From: Anthopleura xanthogrammica
Lineage: Eukaryota; Cnidaria; Anthozoa; Actiniaria; Actiniidae
Reading direction: 5' to 3'
Length of the DNA: 64,000 nucleotides
Assembly: GCA_964019055.1 (NCBI GenBank)
Contig: OZ025206.1
Span: 8,437,617 to 8,501,616 of the forward strand
The position numbers and the translations under genes were made by a program. Below the pieces are notes generated by a model. It searched no databases. It was not told the origin of the DNA and saw nothing but the letters and a program-made list of their open reading frames with translations. This document shows, in pieces, positions 1 to 10,991 of this stretch; the stretch's first letter is position 1; every line of letters begins with the position of its first letter.

Positions 1-779
1 CACTGTTTTGCTGGAAAAAAAAGCTTTTTAGCCCAAAAAACTGAAAAATGGCCATTTTGGCTCTCAAAACCAGGTTTTTCGCTTACGGCGTCACCTGTTT
101 GCTGAAACCCCCACTTTTTGCTCATGAAAATACCTCTTGAGATAAAAACACGACTTTTTGGCGAAAAAAAATTCGGTTTTGACTTAGTAAAGGTGCTTTT
201 TGGTCAAAAAAGCTGTTTTTGGCTGACCAAATTGGAAATTTGCTGAGAATTTTCTTTTGCTCGAAACACGACGTTTTCACTGCTAAACGCAAGTTTTGGC
301 CGGGAAAAGCACATTTTGGGTGTCCAAAACACTGTTTTGCTGGGGAAAAAAGCTTTTTAGCCCAAAAAACTGAAAAATGGCCATTTTGGCTCTCAAAACC
401 AGGTTTTTCGCTTACGGCGTCACCTGTTTGCTGAAACCCCCACTTTCTGCTCATGAAAATACCTCTTGAGATAAAAACACGACTTTTTGGCGAAAAAAAA
501 TTCGGTTTTGACTGAGTAAAGGTGCTTTTTGGTCAAAAAAGCTGTTTTTTGCTGACCAAATTGGAAATTTGCTGAGAATTTTCTTTTGCTCGAAACACGA
601 CGTTTTCACTGCTAAACGCAAGTTTTGGCCGGGAAAAGCACATTTTGGGTGTCCAAAACACTGTTTTGCTGCAAAAAAAAGCTTTTTAGCCCAAAAAACT
701 GAAAAATGGCCATTTTGGCTCTCAAAACCAGGTTTTTCGCTTACGGCGTCACCTGTTTGCTGAAACCCCCACTTTTTGC

Positions 780-2097
780 TCATGAAAATACCTCTTGAGA
801 TAAAAACACGACTTTTTGGCGAAAAAAAATTCGGTTTTGACTGAGTAAAGGTGCTTTTTGGTCAAAAAAGTTGTTTTTTGCTGACCAAATTGGAAATTTG
901 CTGAGAATTTTCTTTTGCTCGAAACACGACGTTTTCACTGCTAAACGCAAGTTTTGGCCGGGAAAAGCACATTTTGGGTGTCCAAAACACTGTTTTGCTG
1001 GAAAAAAAAGCTTTTTAGCCCAAAACACTGAAAAATGGCCATTTTGGCTCTCAAAACCAGGTTTTTCGCTTACGGCGTCACCTGTTTGCTGAAACCCCCA
1101 CTTTTTGCTCATGAAAATACCTCTTGAGATAAAAACACGACTTTTTGGCGAAAAAAAATTCGGTTTTGACTGAGTAAAGGTGCTTTTTGGTCAAAAAAGC
1201 TGTTTTTTGCTGACCAAATTGGAAATTTGCTGAGCATTTTCTTTTGCTCGAAACACGACGTTTTCACTGCTAAACGCAAGTTTTGGCCGGGAAAAGCACA
1301 TTTTGGGTGTCCAAAACACTGTTTTGATGGGAAAAAAAAGCTTTTTAGCCCAAAAAACTGAAAAATGGCCATTTTGGCTCTCAAAACCAGGTTTTTCGCT
1401 TACGGCGTCACCTGTTTGCTGAAACCCCCACTTTTTGCTCATGAAAATACCTCTTGAGATAAAAACACGACTTTTTGGCGAAAAAAAATTCGGTTTTGAC
1501 TGAGTAAAGGTGCTTTTTGGTCAAAAAAGTTGTTTTTTGCTGACCAAATTGGAAATTTGCTGAGAATTTTCTTTTGCTCGAAACACGACGTTTTCACTGC
1601 TAAACGCAAGTTTTGGCCGGGAAAAGCACATTTTGGGTGTCCAAAACACTGTTTTGCTGGAAAAAAAAGCTTTTTAGCCCAAAAAACTGAAAAATGGCCA
1701 TTTTGGCTCTCAAAACCAGGTTTTTCGCTTACGGCGTCACCTGTTTGCTGAAACCCCCACTTTTTGCTCATGAAAATACCTCTTGAGATAAAAACACGAC
1801 TTTTTGGCGAAAAAAAATTCGGTTTTGACTGAGTAAAGGTGCTTTTTGGTCAAAAAAGCTGTTTTTTGCTGACCAAATTGGAAATTTGCTGAGCATTTTC
1901 TTTTGCTCGAAACACGACGTTTTCACTGCTAAACGCAAGTTTTGGCCGGGAAAAGCACATTTTGGGTGTCCAAAACACTGTTTTGATGGGAAAAAAAAGC
2001 TTTTTAGCCCAAAAAACTGAAAAATGGCCATTTTGGCTCTCAAAACTAGGTTTTTCGCTTACGGCGTCACCTGTTTGCTGAAACCCCCACTTTTTGC
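780..2097. repeat. Dimeric higher-order repeat, 2 x 659 bp
   Basis: Monomers at 780 and 1439 share the private variant AAAGTTGTTTTTT in place of AAAGCTGTTTTTT. Monomers at 1109 and 1768 share GAGCATTTTC together with GTTTTGATGGG. The pair is therefore duplicated in tandem as 780-1438 and 1439-2097. Monomers of the GAGCATTTTC/GATGGG type recur at 3414, 3744 and 4731, so this variant has been spread more widely in the first 5 kb. Confidence 0.8.
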
Positions 2098-3309
2098 TCA
2101 TGAAAATACCTCTTGAGATAAAAACACGACTTTTTGGCGAAAACAAATTCGGTTTTGACTGAGTAAAGGTGCTTTTTGGTCAAAAAAGCTGTTTTTTGCT
2201 GACCAAATTGGAAATTTGCTGAGAATTTTCTTTTGCTCGAAACACGACGTTTTCACTGCTAAACGCAAGTTTTGGCCGGGAAAAGCACATTTTGGGTGTC
2301 CAAAACACTGTTTTGCTGGAAAAAAAAGCTTTTTAGCCCAAAAAACTGAAAAATGGCCATTTTGGCTCTCAAAACCAGGTTTTTCGCTTACGGCGTCACC
2401 TGTTTGCTGAAACCCCCACTTTTTGCTCATGAAAATACCTCTTGAGATAAAAACACGACTTTTTGGCGAAAAAAAATTCGGTTTTGACTGAGTAAAGGTG
2501 CTTTTTGGTCAAAAAAGCTGTTTTTTGCTGACCAAATTGGAAATTTGCTGAGAATTTTCTTTTGCTCGAAACACGACGTTTTCACTGCTAAACGCAAGTT
2601 TTGGCCGGGAAAAGCACATTTTGGGTGTCCAAAACACTGTTTTGCTGGGGAAAAAAGCTTTTTAGCCCAAAAAACTGAAAAATGGCCATTTTGGCTCTCA
2701 AAACCAGGTTTTTCGCTTACGGCGTCACCTGTTTGCTGAAACCCCCACTTTCTGCTCATGAAAATACCTCTTGAGATAAAAACACGACTTTTTGGCGAAA
2801 AAAAATTCGGTTTTGACTGAGTAAAGGTGCTTTTTGGTCAAAAAAGCTGTTTTTTGCTGACCAAATTGGAAATTTGCTGAGAATTTTCTTTTGCTCGAAA
2901 CACGACGTTTTCACTGCTAAACGCAAGTTTTGGCCGGGAAAAGCACATTTTGGGTGTCCAAAACACTGTTTTGCTGGAAAAAAAAGCTTTTTAGCCCAAA
3001 AAACTGAAAAATGGCCATTTTGGCTCTCAAAACCAGGTTTTTCGCTTACGGCGTCACCTGTTTGCTGAAACCCCCACTTTTTGCTCATGAAAATACCTCT
3101 TGAGATAAAAACACGACTTTTTGGCGAAAAAAAATTCGGTTTTGACTGAGTAAAGGTGCTTTTTGGTCAAAAAAGCTGTTTTTTGCTGACCAAATTGGAA
3201 ATTTGCTGAGAATTTTCTTTTGCTCGAAACACGACGTTTTCACTGCTAAACGCAAGTTTTGGCCGGGAAAAGCACATTTTGGGTGTCCAAAACACTGTTT
3301 TGCTGGAAA

Positions 3310-3321
3310 AAAAAGCTTTTT
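3310..3321. other. 12 bp palindrome with AAGCTT core, once per monomer
   Basis: AAAAAGCTTTTT is a perfect palindrome in most monomers, giving one HindIII recognition site per copy. The preceding A-run varies from about 6 to 9 bases between copies and is a main source of the 329 versus 330 bp length difference. The diverged copies near 14850 and 15170 carry CCTTTTT instead and lose the site. Confidence 0.85.
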
Positions 3322-3336
3322 AGCCCAAAAAACTGA

Positions 3337-3350
3337 AAAATGGCCATTTT
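3337..3350. other. 14 bp perfect palindrome, once per monomer
   Basis: AAAATGGCCATTTT reads identically on both strands and recurs in almost every monomer. It sits exactly where the ~20 bp register of the sub-repeats is broken by a half-step. A few copies have lost it: near 3671 (TGGCTATTTT), near 4003 (bases missing), near 15534 (ATTGCC) and near 31336. In several copies from 60 to 63 kb a neighbouring A is G (GAGAAATGGCC). A dimeric DNA-binding protein is a possible reader, but no known motif is matched with confidence. Confidence 0.8.
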
Positions 3351-6300
3351 GGCTCTCAAAACCAGGTTTTTCGCTTACGGCGTCACCTGTTTGCTGAAAC
3401 CCCCACTTTTTGCTCATGAAAATACCTCTTGAGATAAAAACACGACTTTTTGGCGAAAAAAAATTCGGTTTTGACTGAGTAAAGGTGCTTTTTGGTCAAA
3501 AAAGCTGTTTTTTGCTGACCAAATTGGAAATTTGCTGAGCATTTTCTTTTGCTCGAAACACGACGTTTTCACTGCTAAACGCAAGTTTTGGCCGGGAAAA
3601 GCACATTTTGGGTGTCCAAAACACTGTTTTGATGGGAAAAAAAAGCTTTTTAGCCCAAAAAACTGAAAAATGGCTATTTTGGCTCTCAAAACTAGGTTTT
3701 TCGCTTACGGCGTCACCTGTTTGCTGAAACCCCCACTTTTTGCTCATGAAAATACCTCTTGAGATAAAAACACGACTTTTTGGCGAAAACAAATTCGGTT
3801 TTGACTGAGTAAAGGTGCTTTTTGGTCAAAAAAGCTGTTTTTTGCTGACCAAATTGGAAATTTGCTGAGCATTTTCTTTTGCTCGAAACACGACGTTTTC
3901 ACTGCTAAACGCAAGTTTTGGCCGGGAAAAGCACATTTTGGGTGTCCAAAACACTGTTTTGATGGGAAAAAAAAGCTTTTTAGCCCAAAAAACTGAAAAA
4001 TGGCCTTTTGGCTCTCAAAACTACGTTTTTCGCTTACGGCGTCACCTGTTTGCTGAAACCCCCACTTTTTGCTCATGAAAATACCTCTTGAGATAAAAAC
4101 ACGACTTTTTGGCGAAAAAAAATTCGGTTTTGACTGAGTAAAGGTGCTTTTTGGTCAAAAAAGCTGTTTTTTGCTGACCAAATTGGAAATTTGCTGAGAA
4201 TTTTCTTTTGCTCGAAACACGACGTTTTCACTGCTAAACGCAAGTTTTGGCCGGGAAAAGCACATTTTGGGTGTCCAAAACACTGTTTTGCTGCAAAAAA
4301 AAGCTTTTTAGCCCAAAAAACTGAAAAATGGCCATTTTGGCTCTCAAAACCAGGTTTTTCGCTTACGGCGTCACCTGTTTGCTGAAACCCCCACTTTTTG
4401 CTCATGAAAATACCTCTTGAGATAAAAACACGACTTTTTGGCGAAAAAAAATTCGGTTTTGACTGAGTAAAGGTGCTTTTTGGTCAAAAAAGCTGTTTTT
4501 TGCTGACCAAATTGGAAATTTGCTGAGAATTTTCTTTTGCTCGAAACACGACGTTTTCACTGCTAAACGCAAGTTTTGGCCGGGAAAAGCACATTTTGGG
4601 TGTCCAAAACACTGTTTTGCTGGAAAAAAAAGCTTTTTAGCCCAAAAAACTGAAAAATGGCCATTTTGGCTCTCAAAACCAGGTTTTTCGCTTACGGCGT
4701 CACCTGTTTGCTGAAACCCCCACTTTTTGCTCATGAAAATACCTCTTGAGATAAAAACACGACTTTTTGGCGAAAAAAAATTCGGTTTTGACTGAGTAAA
4801 GGTGCTTTTTGGTCAAAAAAGCTGTTTTTTGCTGACCAAATTGGAAATTTGCTGAGCATTTTCTTTTGCTCGAAACACGACGTTTTCACTGCTAAACGCA
4901 AGTTTTGGCCGGGAAAAGCACATTTTGGGTGTCCAAAACACTGTTTTGATGGGAAAAAAAAGCTTTTTAGCCCAAAAAACTGAAAAATGGCCATTTTGGC
5001 TCTCAAAACTAGGTTTTTCGCTTACGGCGTCACCTGTTTGCTGAAACCCCCACTTTTTGCTCATGAAAATACCTCTTGAGATAAAAACACGACTTTTTGG
5101 CGAAAACAAATTCGGTTTTGACTGAGTAAAGGTGCTTTTTGGTCAAAAAAGCTGTTTTTTGCTGACCAAATTGGAAATTTGCTGAGAATTTTCTTTTGCT
5201 CGAAACACGACGTTTTCACTGCTAAACGCAAGTTTTGGCCGGGAAAAGCACATTTTGGGTGTCCAAAACACTGTTTTGCTGGGAAAAAAAGCTTTTTAGC
5301 CCAAAAAACTGAAAAATGGCCATTTTGGCTCTCAAAACCAGGTTTTTCGCTTACGGCGTCAACTGTTTGCTGAAACCCCCACTTTTTGCTCATGAAAATA
5401 CCTCTTGAGATAAAAACACGACTTTTTGGCGAAAACAAATTCGGTTTTGACTGAGTAAAGGTGCTTTTTGGTCAAAAAAGCTGTTTTTTGCTGACCAAAT
5501 TGGAAATTTGCTGAGAATTTTCTTTTGCTCGAAACACGACGTTTTCACTGCTAAACGCAAGTTTTGACCGGGAAAAGCACATTTTGGGTGTCCAAAACAC
5601 TGTTTTGATGGAAAAAAAAGCTTTTTAGCCCAAAAAACTGAAAAATGGCCATTTTGGCTCTCAAAACCTGGTTTTTCGCTTACGGCGTCACCTGTTTGCT
5701 GAAACCCCCACTTTTTGCTCATGAAAATACCTCTTGAGATAAAAACACGACTTTTTGGCGAAAAAAAATTCGGTTTTGACTGAGTAAAGGTGCTTTTTGG
5801 TCAAAAAAGCTGTTTTTTGCTGACCAAATTGGAAATTTGCTGAGAATTTTCTTTTGCTCGAAACACGACGTTTTCACTGCTAAACGCAAGTTTTGGCCGG
5901 GAAAAGCACATTTTGGGTGTCCAAAACACTGTTTTGCTGGAAAAAAAAGCTTTTTAGCCCAAAAAACTGAAAAATGGCCATTTTGGCTCTCAAAACCAGG
6001 TTTTTCGCTTACGGCGTCACCTGTTTGCTGAAACCCCCACTTTTTGCTCATGAAAATACCTCTTGAGATAAAAACACGACTTTTTGGCGAAAAAAAATTC
6101 GGTTTTGACTGAGTAAAGGTGCTTTTTGGTCAAAAAAGCTGTTTTTTGCTGACCAAATTGGAAATTTGCTGAGCATTTTGTTTTGCTCGAAACACGACGT
6201 TTTCACTGCTAAACGCAAGTTTTGGCCGGGAAAAGCACATTTTGGGTGTCCAAAACACTGTTTTGCTGGAAAAAAAAGCTTTTTAGCCCAAAAAACTGAA

Positions 6301-7363
6301 AAATGGCCATTTTGGCTCTCAAAACCAGGTTTTTCGCTTACGGCGTCACCTGTTTGCTGAAACCCCCACTTTTTGCTCATGAAAATACCTCTTGAGATAA
6401 AAACACGACTTTTTGGCGAAAACAAATTCGGTTTTGACTGAGTAAAGGTGCTTTTTGGTCAAAAAAGCTGTTTTTTGCTGACCAAATTGGAAATTTGCTG
6501 AGAATTTTCTTTTGCTCGAAACACGACGTTTTCACTGCTAAACGCAAGTTTTGACCGGGAAAAGCACATTTTGGGTGTCCAAAACACTGTTTTGATGGAA
6601 AAAAAAGCTTTTTAGCCCAAAAAACTGAAAAATGGCCATTTTGGCTCTCAAAACCAGGTTTTTCGCTTACGGCGTCACCTGTTTGCTGAAACCCCCACTT
6701 TTTGCTAATGAAAATACCTCTTGAGATAAAAACACGACTTTTTGGCGAAAACAAATTCGGTTTTGACTGAGTAAAGGTGCATTTTCGTCAAAAAAGCTGT
6801 TTTTTGCTGACCAGATTGGAAATTTGCTGAGAATTTTCTTTTGCTCGAAACACGACGTTTTCACTGCTAAACGCAAGTTTTGGCCGGGAAAAGCACATTT
6901 TGGGTGTCCAAAACACTGTTTTGCTGGAAAAAAAAGCTTTTTAGCCCAAAAAACTGAAAAATGGCCATTTTGGCTCTCAAAACCAGGTTTTTCGCTTACG
7001 GCGTCACCTGTTTGCTGAAACCCCCACTTTTTGCTCATGAAAATACCTCTTGAGATAAAAACACGACTTTTTGGCGAAAAAAAATTCGGTTTTGACTGAG
7101 TAAAGGTGCTTTTTGGTCAAAAAAGCTGTTTTTTGCTGACCAAATTGGAAATTTGCTGAGAATTTTCTTTTGCTCGAAACACGACGTTTTCACTGCTAAA
7201 CGCAAGTTTTGACCGGGAAAAGCACATTTTGGGTGTCCAAAACACTGTTTTGATGGAAAAAAAAGCTTTTTAGCCCAAAAAACTGAAAAATGGCCATTTT
7301 GGCTCTCAAAACCTGGTTTTTCGCTTACGGCGTCACCTGTTTGCTGAAACCCCCACTTTTTGC

Positions 7364-10001
7364 TCATGAAAATACCTCTTGAGATAAAAACACGACTTTT
7401 TGGCGAAAAAAAATTCGGTTTTGACTGAGTAAAGGTGCTTTTTGGTCAAAAAAGCTGTTTTTTGCTGACCAAATTGGAAATTTGCTGAGAATTTTCTTTT
7501 GCTCGAAACACGACGTTTTCACTGCTAAACGCAAGTTTTGACCGGGAAAAGCACATTTTGGGTGTCCAAAACACTGTTTTGCTGGAAAAAAAAAGCTTTT
7601 TAGCCCAAAAAAATGAAAAATGGCCATTTTGGCTCTCAAAACCAGGTTTTTCGCTTACGGCATCACCTGTTTGCTGAAACCCCCACTTTTTGCTCATGAA
7701 AATACCTCTTGAGATAAAAACACGACTTTTTGGCGAAAAAAAATTCGGTTTTGACTGAGTAAAGGTGCTTTTTGGTCAAAAAAGCTGTTTTTTGCTGACC
7801 AAATTGGAAATTTGCTGAGAATTTTCTTTTGCTCGAAACACGACGTTTTCACTGCTAAACGCAAGTTTTGGCCGGGAAAAGCACATTTTGGGTGTCCAAA
7901 ACACTGTTTTGCTGGAAAAAAAAGCTTTTTAGCCCAAAAAACTGAAAAATGGCCATTTTGGCTCTCAAAACCAGGTTTTTCGCTTACGGCGTCACCTGTT
8001 TGCTGAAACCCCCACTTTTTGCTCATGAAAATACCTCTTGAGATAAAAACACGACTTTTTGGCGAAAAAAAATTCGGTTTTGACTGAGTAAAGGTGCTTT
8101 TTGGTCAAAAAAGCTGTTTTTTTGCTGACCAAATTGGAAATTTGCTGAGAATTTTCTTTTGCTCGAAACACGACGTTTTCACTGCTAAACGCAAGTTTTG
8201 GCCGGGAAAAGCACATTTTGGGTGTCCAAAACACTGTTTTGCTGGAAAAAAAAGCTTTTTAGCCCAAAAAACTGAAAAATGGCCATTTTGGCTCTCAAAA
8301 CCAGGTTTTTCGCTTACGGCGTCACCTGTTTGCTGAAACCCCCACTTTTTGCTCATGAAAATACCTCTTGAGATAAAAACACGACTTTTTGGCGAAAAAA
8401 AATTCGGTTTTGACTGAGTAAAGGTGCTTTTTGGTCAAAAAAGCTGTTTTTTTGCTGACCAAATTGGAAATTTGCTGAGAATTTTCTTTTGCTCGAAACA
8501 CGACGTTTTCACTGCTAAACGCAAGTTTTGGCCGGGAAAAGCACATTTTGGGTGTCCAAAACACTGTTTTGCTGGAAAAAAAAGCTTTTTAGCCCAAAAA
8601 ACTGAAAAATGGCCATTTTGGCTCTCAAAACCAGGTTTTTCGCTTACGGCGTCACCTGTTTGCTGAAACCCCCACTTTTTGCTCATGAAAATACCTCTTG
8701 AGATAAAAACACGACTTTTTGGCGAAAAAAAATTCGGTTTTGACTGAGTAAAGGTGCTTTTTGGTCAAAAAAGCTGTTTTTTGCTGACCAAATTGGAAAT
8801 TTGCTGAGAATTTTCTTTTGCTCGAAACACGACGTTTTCACTGCTAAACGCAAGTTTTGACCGGGAAAAGCACATTTTGGGTGTCCAAAACACTGTTTTG
8901 CTGGAAAAAAAAAGCTTTTTAGCCCAAAAAAATGAAAAATGGCCATTTTGGCTCTCAAAACCAGGTTTTTCGCTTACGGCATCACCTGTTTGCTGAAACC
9001 CCCACTTTTTGCTCATGAAAATACCTCTTGAGATAAAAACACGACTTTTTGGCGAAAAAAAATTCGGTTTTGACTGAGTAAAGGTGCTTTTTGGTCAAAA
9101 AAGCTGTTTTTTGCTGACCAAATTGGAAATTTGCTGAGAATTTTCTTTTGCTCGAAACACGACGTTTTCACTGCTAAACGCAAGTTTTGGCCGGGAAAAG
9201 CACATTTTGGGTGTCCAAAACACTGTTTTGCTGGAAAAAAAAGCTTTTTAGCCCAAAAAACTGAAAAATGGCCATTTTGGCTCTCAAAACCAGGTTTTTC
9301 GCTTACGGCGTCACCTGTTTGCTGAAACCCCCACTTTTTGCTCATGAAAATACCTCTTGAGATAAAAACACGACTTTTTGGCGAAAAAAAATTCGGTTTT
9401 GACTGAGTAAAGGTGCTTTTTGGTCAAAAAAGCTGTTTTTTTGCTGACCAAATTGGAAATTTGCTGAGAATTTTCTTTTGCTCGAAACACGACGTTTTCA
9501 CTGCTAAACGCAAGTTTTGGCCGGGAAAAGCACATTTTGGGTGTCCAAAACACTGTTTTGCTGGAAAAAAAAGCTTTTTAGCCCAAAAAACTGAAAAATG
9601 GCCATTTTGGCTCTCAAAACCAGGTTTTTCGCTTACGGCGTCACCTGTTTGCTGAAACCCCCACTTTTTGCTCATGAAAATACCTCTTGAGATAAAAACA
9701 CGACTTTTTGGCGAAAAAAAATTCGCTTTTGACTGAGTAAAGGTGCTTTTTGGTCAAAAAAGCTGTTTTTTTGCTGACCAAATTGGAAATTTGCTGAGAA
9801 TTTTCTTTTGCTCGAAACACGACGTTTTCACTGCTAAACGCAAGTTTTGGCCGGGAAAAGCACATTTTGGGTGTCCAAAACACTGTTTTGCTGGAAAAAA
9901 AAGCTTTTTAGCCCAAAAAACTGAAAAATGGCCATTTTGGCTCTCAAAACCAGGTTTTTCGCTTACGGCGTCACCTGTTTGCTGAAACCCCCACTTTTTG
10001 C
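7364..10001. repeat. Four-monomer higher-order repeat, 2 x 1319 bp
   Basis: Blocks 7364-8682 and 8683-10001 are tandem copies. The first monomer of each carries the same rare set of changes: GACCGGG instead of GGCCGGG, an extended A-run, AAAAAAATGAAAAATGG, and CGGCATC instead of CGGCGTC. The third and fourth monomers of each have seven T instead of six in the GCTGTTTTTTTGCTG run. The last monomer of the second block has TTCGCTTTTG instead of TTCGGTTTTG, a change not seen in the first block. Confidence 0.85.
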
Positions 10002-10991
10002 TCATGAAAATACCTCTTGAGATAAAAACACGACTTTTTGGCGAAAAAAAATTCGGTTTTGACTGAGTAAAGGTGCTTTTTGGTCAAAAAAGCTGTTTTT
10101 TTGCTGATCAAATTGGAAATTTGCTAAGAATTTTCTTTTGCTCGAAACACGACGTTTTCACTGCTAAACGCAAGTTTTGGCCGGGAAAAGCACATTTTGG
10201 GTGTCCAAAACACTGTTTTGCTGGAAAAAAAAGCTTTTTAGCCCAAAAAACTGAAAAATGGCCATTTTGGCTCTCAAAACCAGGTTTTTCGCTTACGGCG
10301 TCACCTGTTTGCTGAAACCCCCACTTTTTGCTCATGAAAATACCTCTTGAGATAAAAACACGACTTTTTGGCGAAAAAAAATTCGCTTTTGACTGAGTAA
10401 AGGTGCTTTTTGGTCAAAAAAGCTGTTTTTTTGCTGACCAAATTGGAAATTTGCTGAGCATTTTGTTTTGCTCGAAACACGACGTTTTCACTGCTAAACG
10501 CAAGTTTTGGCCGGGAAAAGCACATTTTGGGTGTCCAAAACACTGTTTTGCTGGGAAAAAAAGCTTTTTAGCCCAAAAAACTGAAAAATGGCCATTTTGG
10601 CTCTCAAAACCAGGTTTTTCGCTTACGGCGTCACCTGTTTGCTGAAACCCCCACTTTTTGCTCATGAAAATACCTCTTGAGATAAAAACACGACTTTTTG
10701 GCGAAAAAAAATTCGGTTTTGACTGAGTAAAGGTGCTTTTTGGTCAAAAAAGCTGTTTTTTTGCTGATCAAATTGGAAATTTGCTAAGAATTTTCTTTTG
10801 CTCGAAACACGACGTTTTCACTGCTAAACGCAAGTTTTGGCCGGGAAAAGCACATTTTGGGTGTCCAAAACACTGTTTTGCTGGAAAAAAAAGCTTTTTA
10901 GCCCAAAAAACTGAAAAATGGCCATTTTGGCTCTCAAAACCAGGTTTTTCGCTTACGGCGTCACCTGTTTGCTGAAACCCCCACTTTTTGC

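Larger units (their letters stand above)
3078..3406. repeat. Representative consensus monomer, 329 bp
   Basis: This copy matches the majority base at every position I compared, so it serves as a reference for the rest. By hand count it has 128 G or C in 329 bp (38.9%). It reads as 17 consecutive segments of 22, 18, 22, 20, 19, 20, 19, 19, 20, 20, 21, 19, 19, 11, 20, 23 and 17 bp. All but one (the 11 bp half-unit, which starts with an A-run) open with a T-run or a T-rich stretch, and most have an A-run about 9-12 bp later. Notable sites are a 14 bp palindrome at 3337-3350, a 12 bp palindrome around an AAGCTT at 3310-3321, and a short dyad at 3191-3205. The most GC-rich part is the TACGGCGTCACCTG and ACCCCCAC region at the right end. 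Confidence 0.93.
3078..3406. repeat. Internal ~20 bp sub-repeats within the monomer
   Basis: The monomer decomposes into degenerate units of the form TTTT-N-GCTGA-N-AAAA-spacer, with lengths mostly 19-22 bp. T-runs start near monomer positions 1, 41, 63, 83, 102, 141, 160, 180, 200, 221, 240, 270, 290 and 313. A-runs start near 13, 30, 50, 75, 92, 115, 150, 171, 191, 212, 230, 250, 281 and 320. The two series are offset by about 10 bp, so an A/T run of one polarity or the other falls roughly once per helical turn. The register slips once, at the 11 bp half-unit where an A-run and a T-run meet in the AAAATGGCCATTTT palindrome. I infer that the 329 bp monomer arose from a short ~20 bp tandem repeat. 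The segment lengths are measured directly. Confidence 0.85.

Noticed and set aside
3078..3406. CENP-B box (mammalian centromere motif) in the monomer
   Set aside because: No stretch fits the TTCG....A..CGGG core of that motif. TTCGG followed by T-runs is the closest and does not match.
3085..3417. 110-codon minus-strand frame in each monomer, with ATGA overlaps to the next, as a translationally coupled gene array
   Set aside because: The overlap follows from the sequence CTCATGAAAA recurring once per repeat. There is no ribosome-binding site, copies gain frameshifts freely through A-run length changes, and the setting is a eukaryotic-type satellite.
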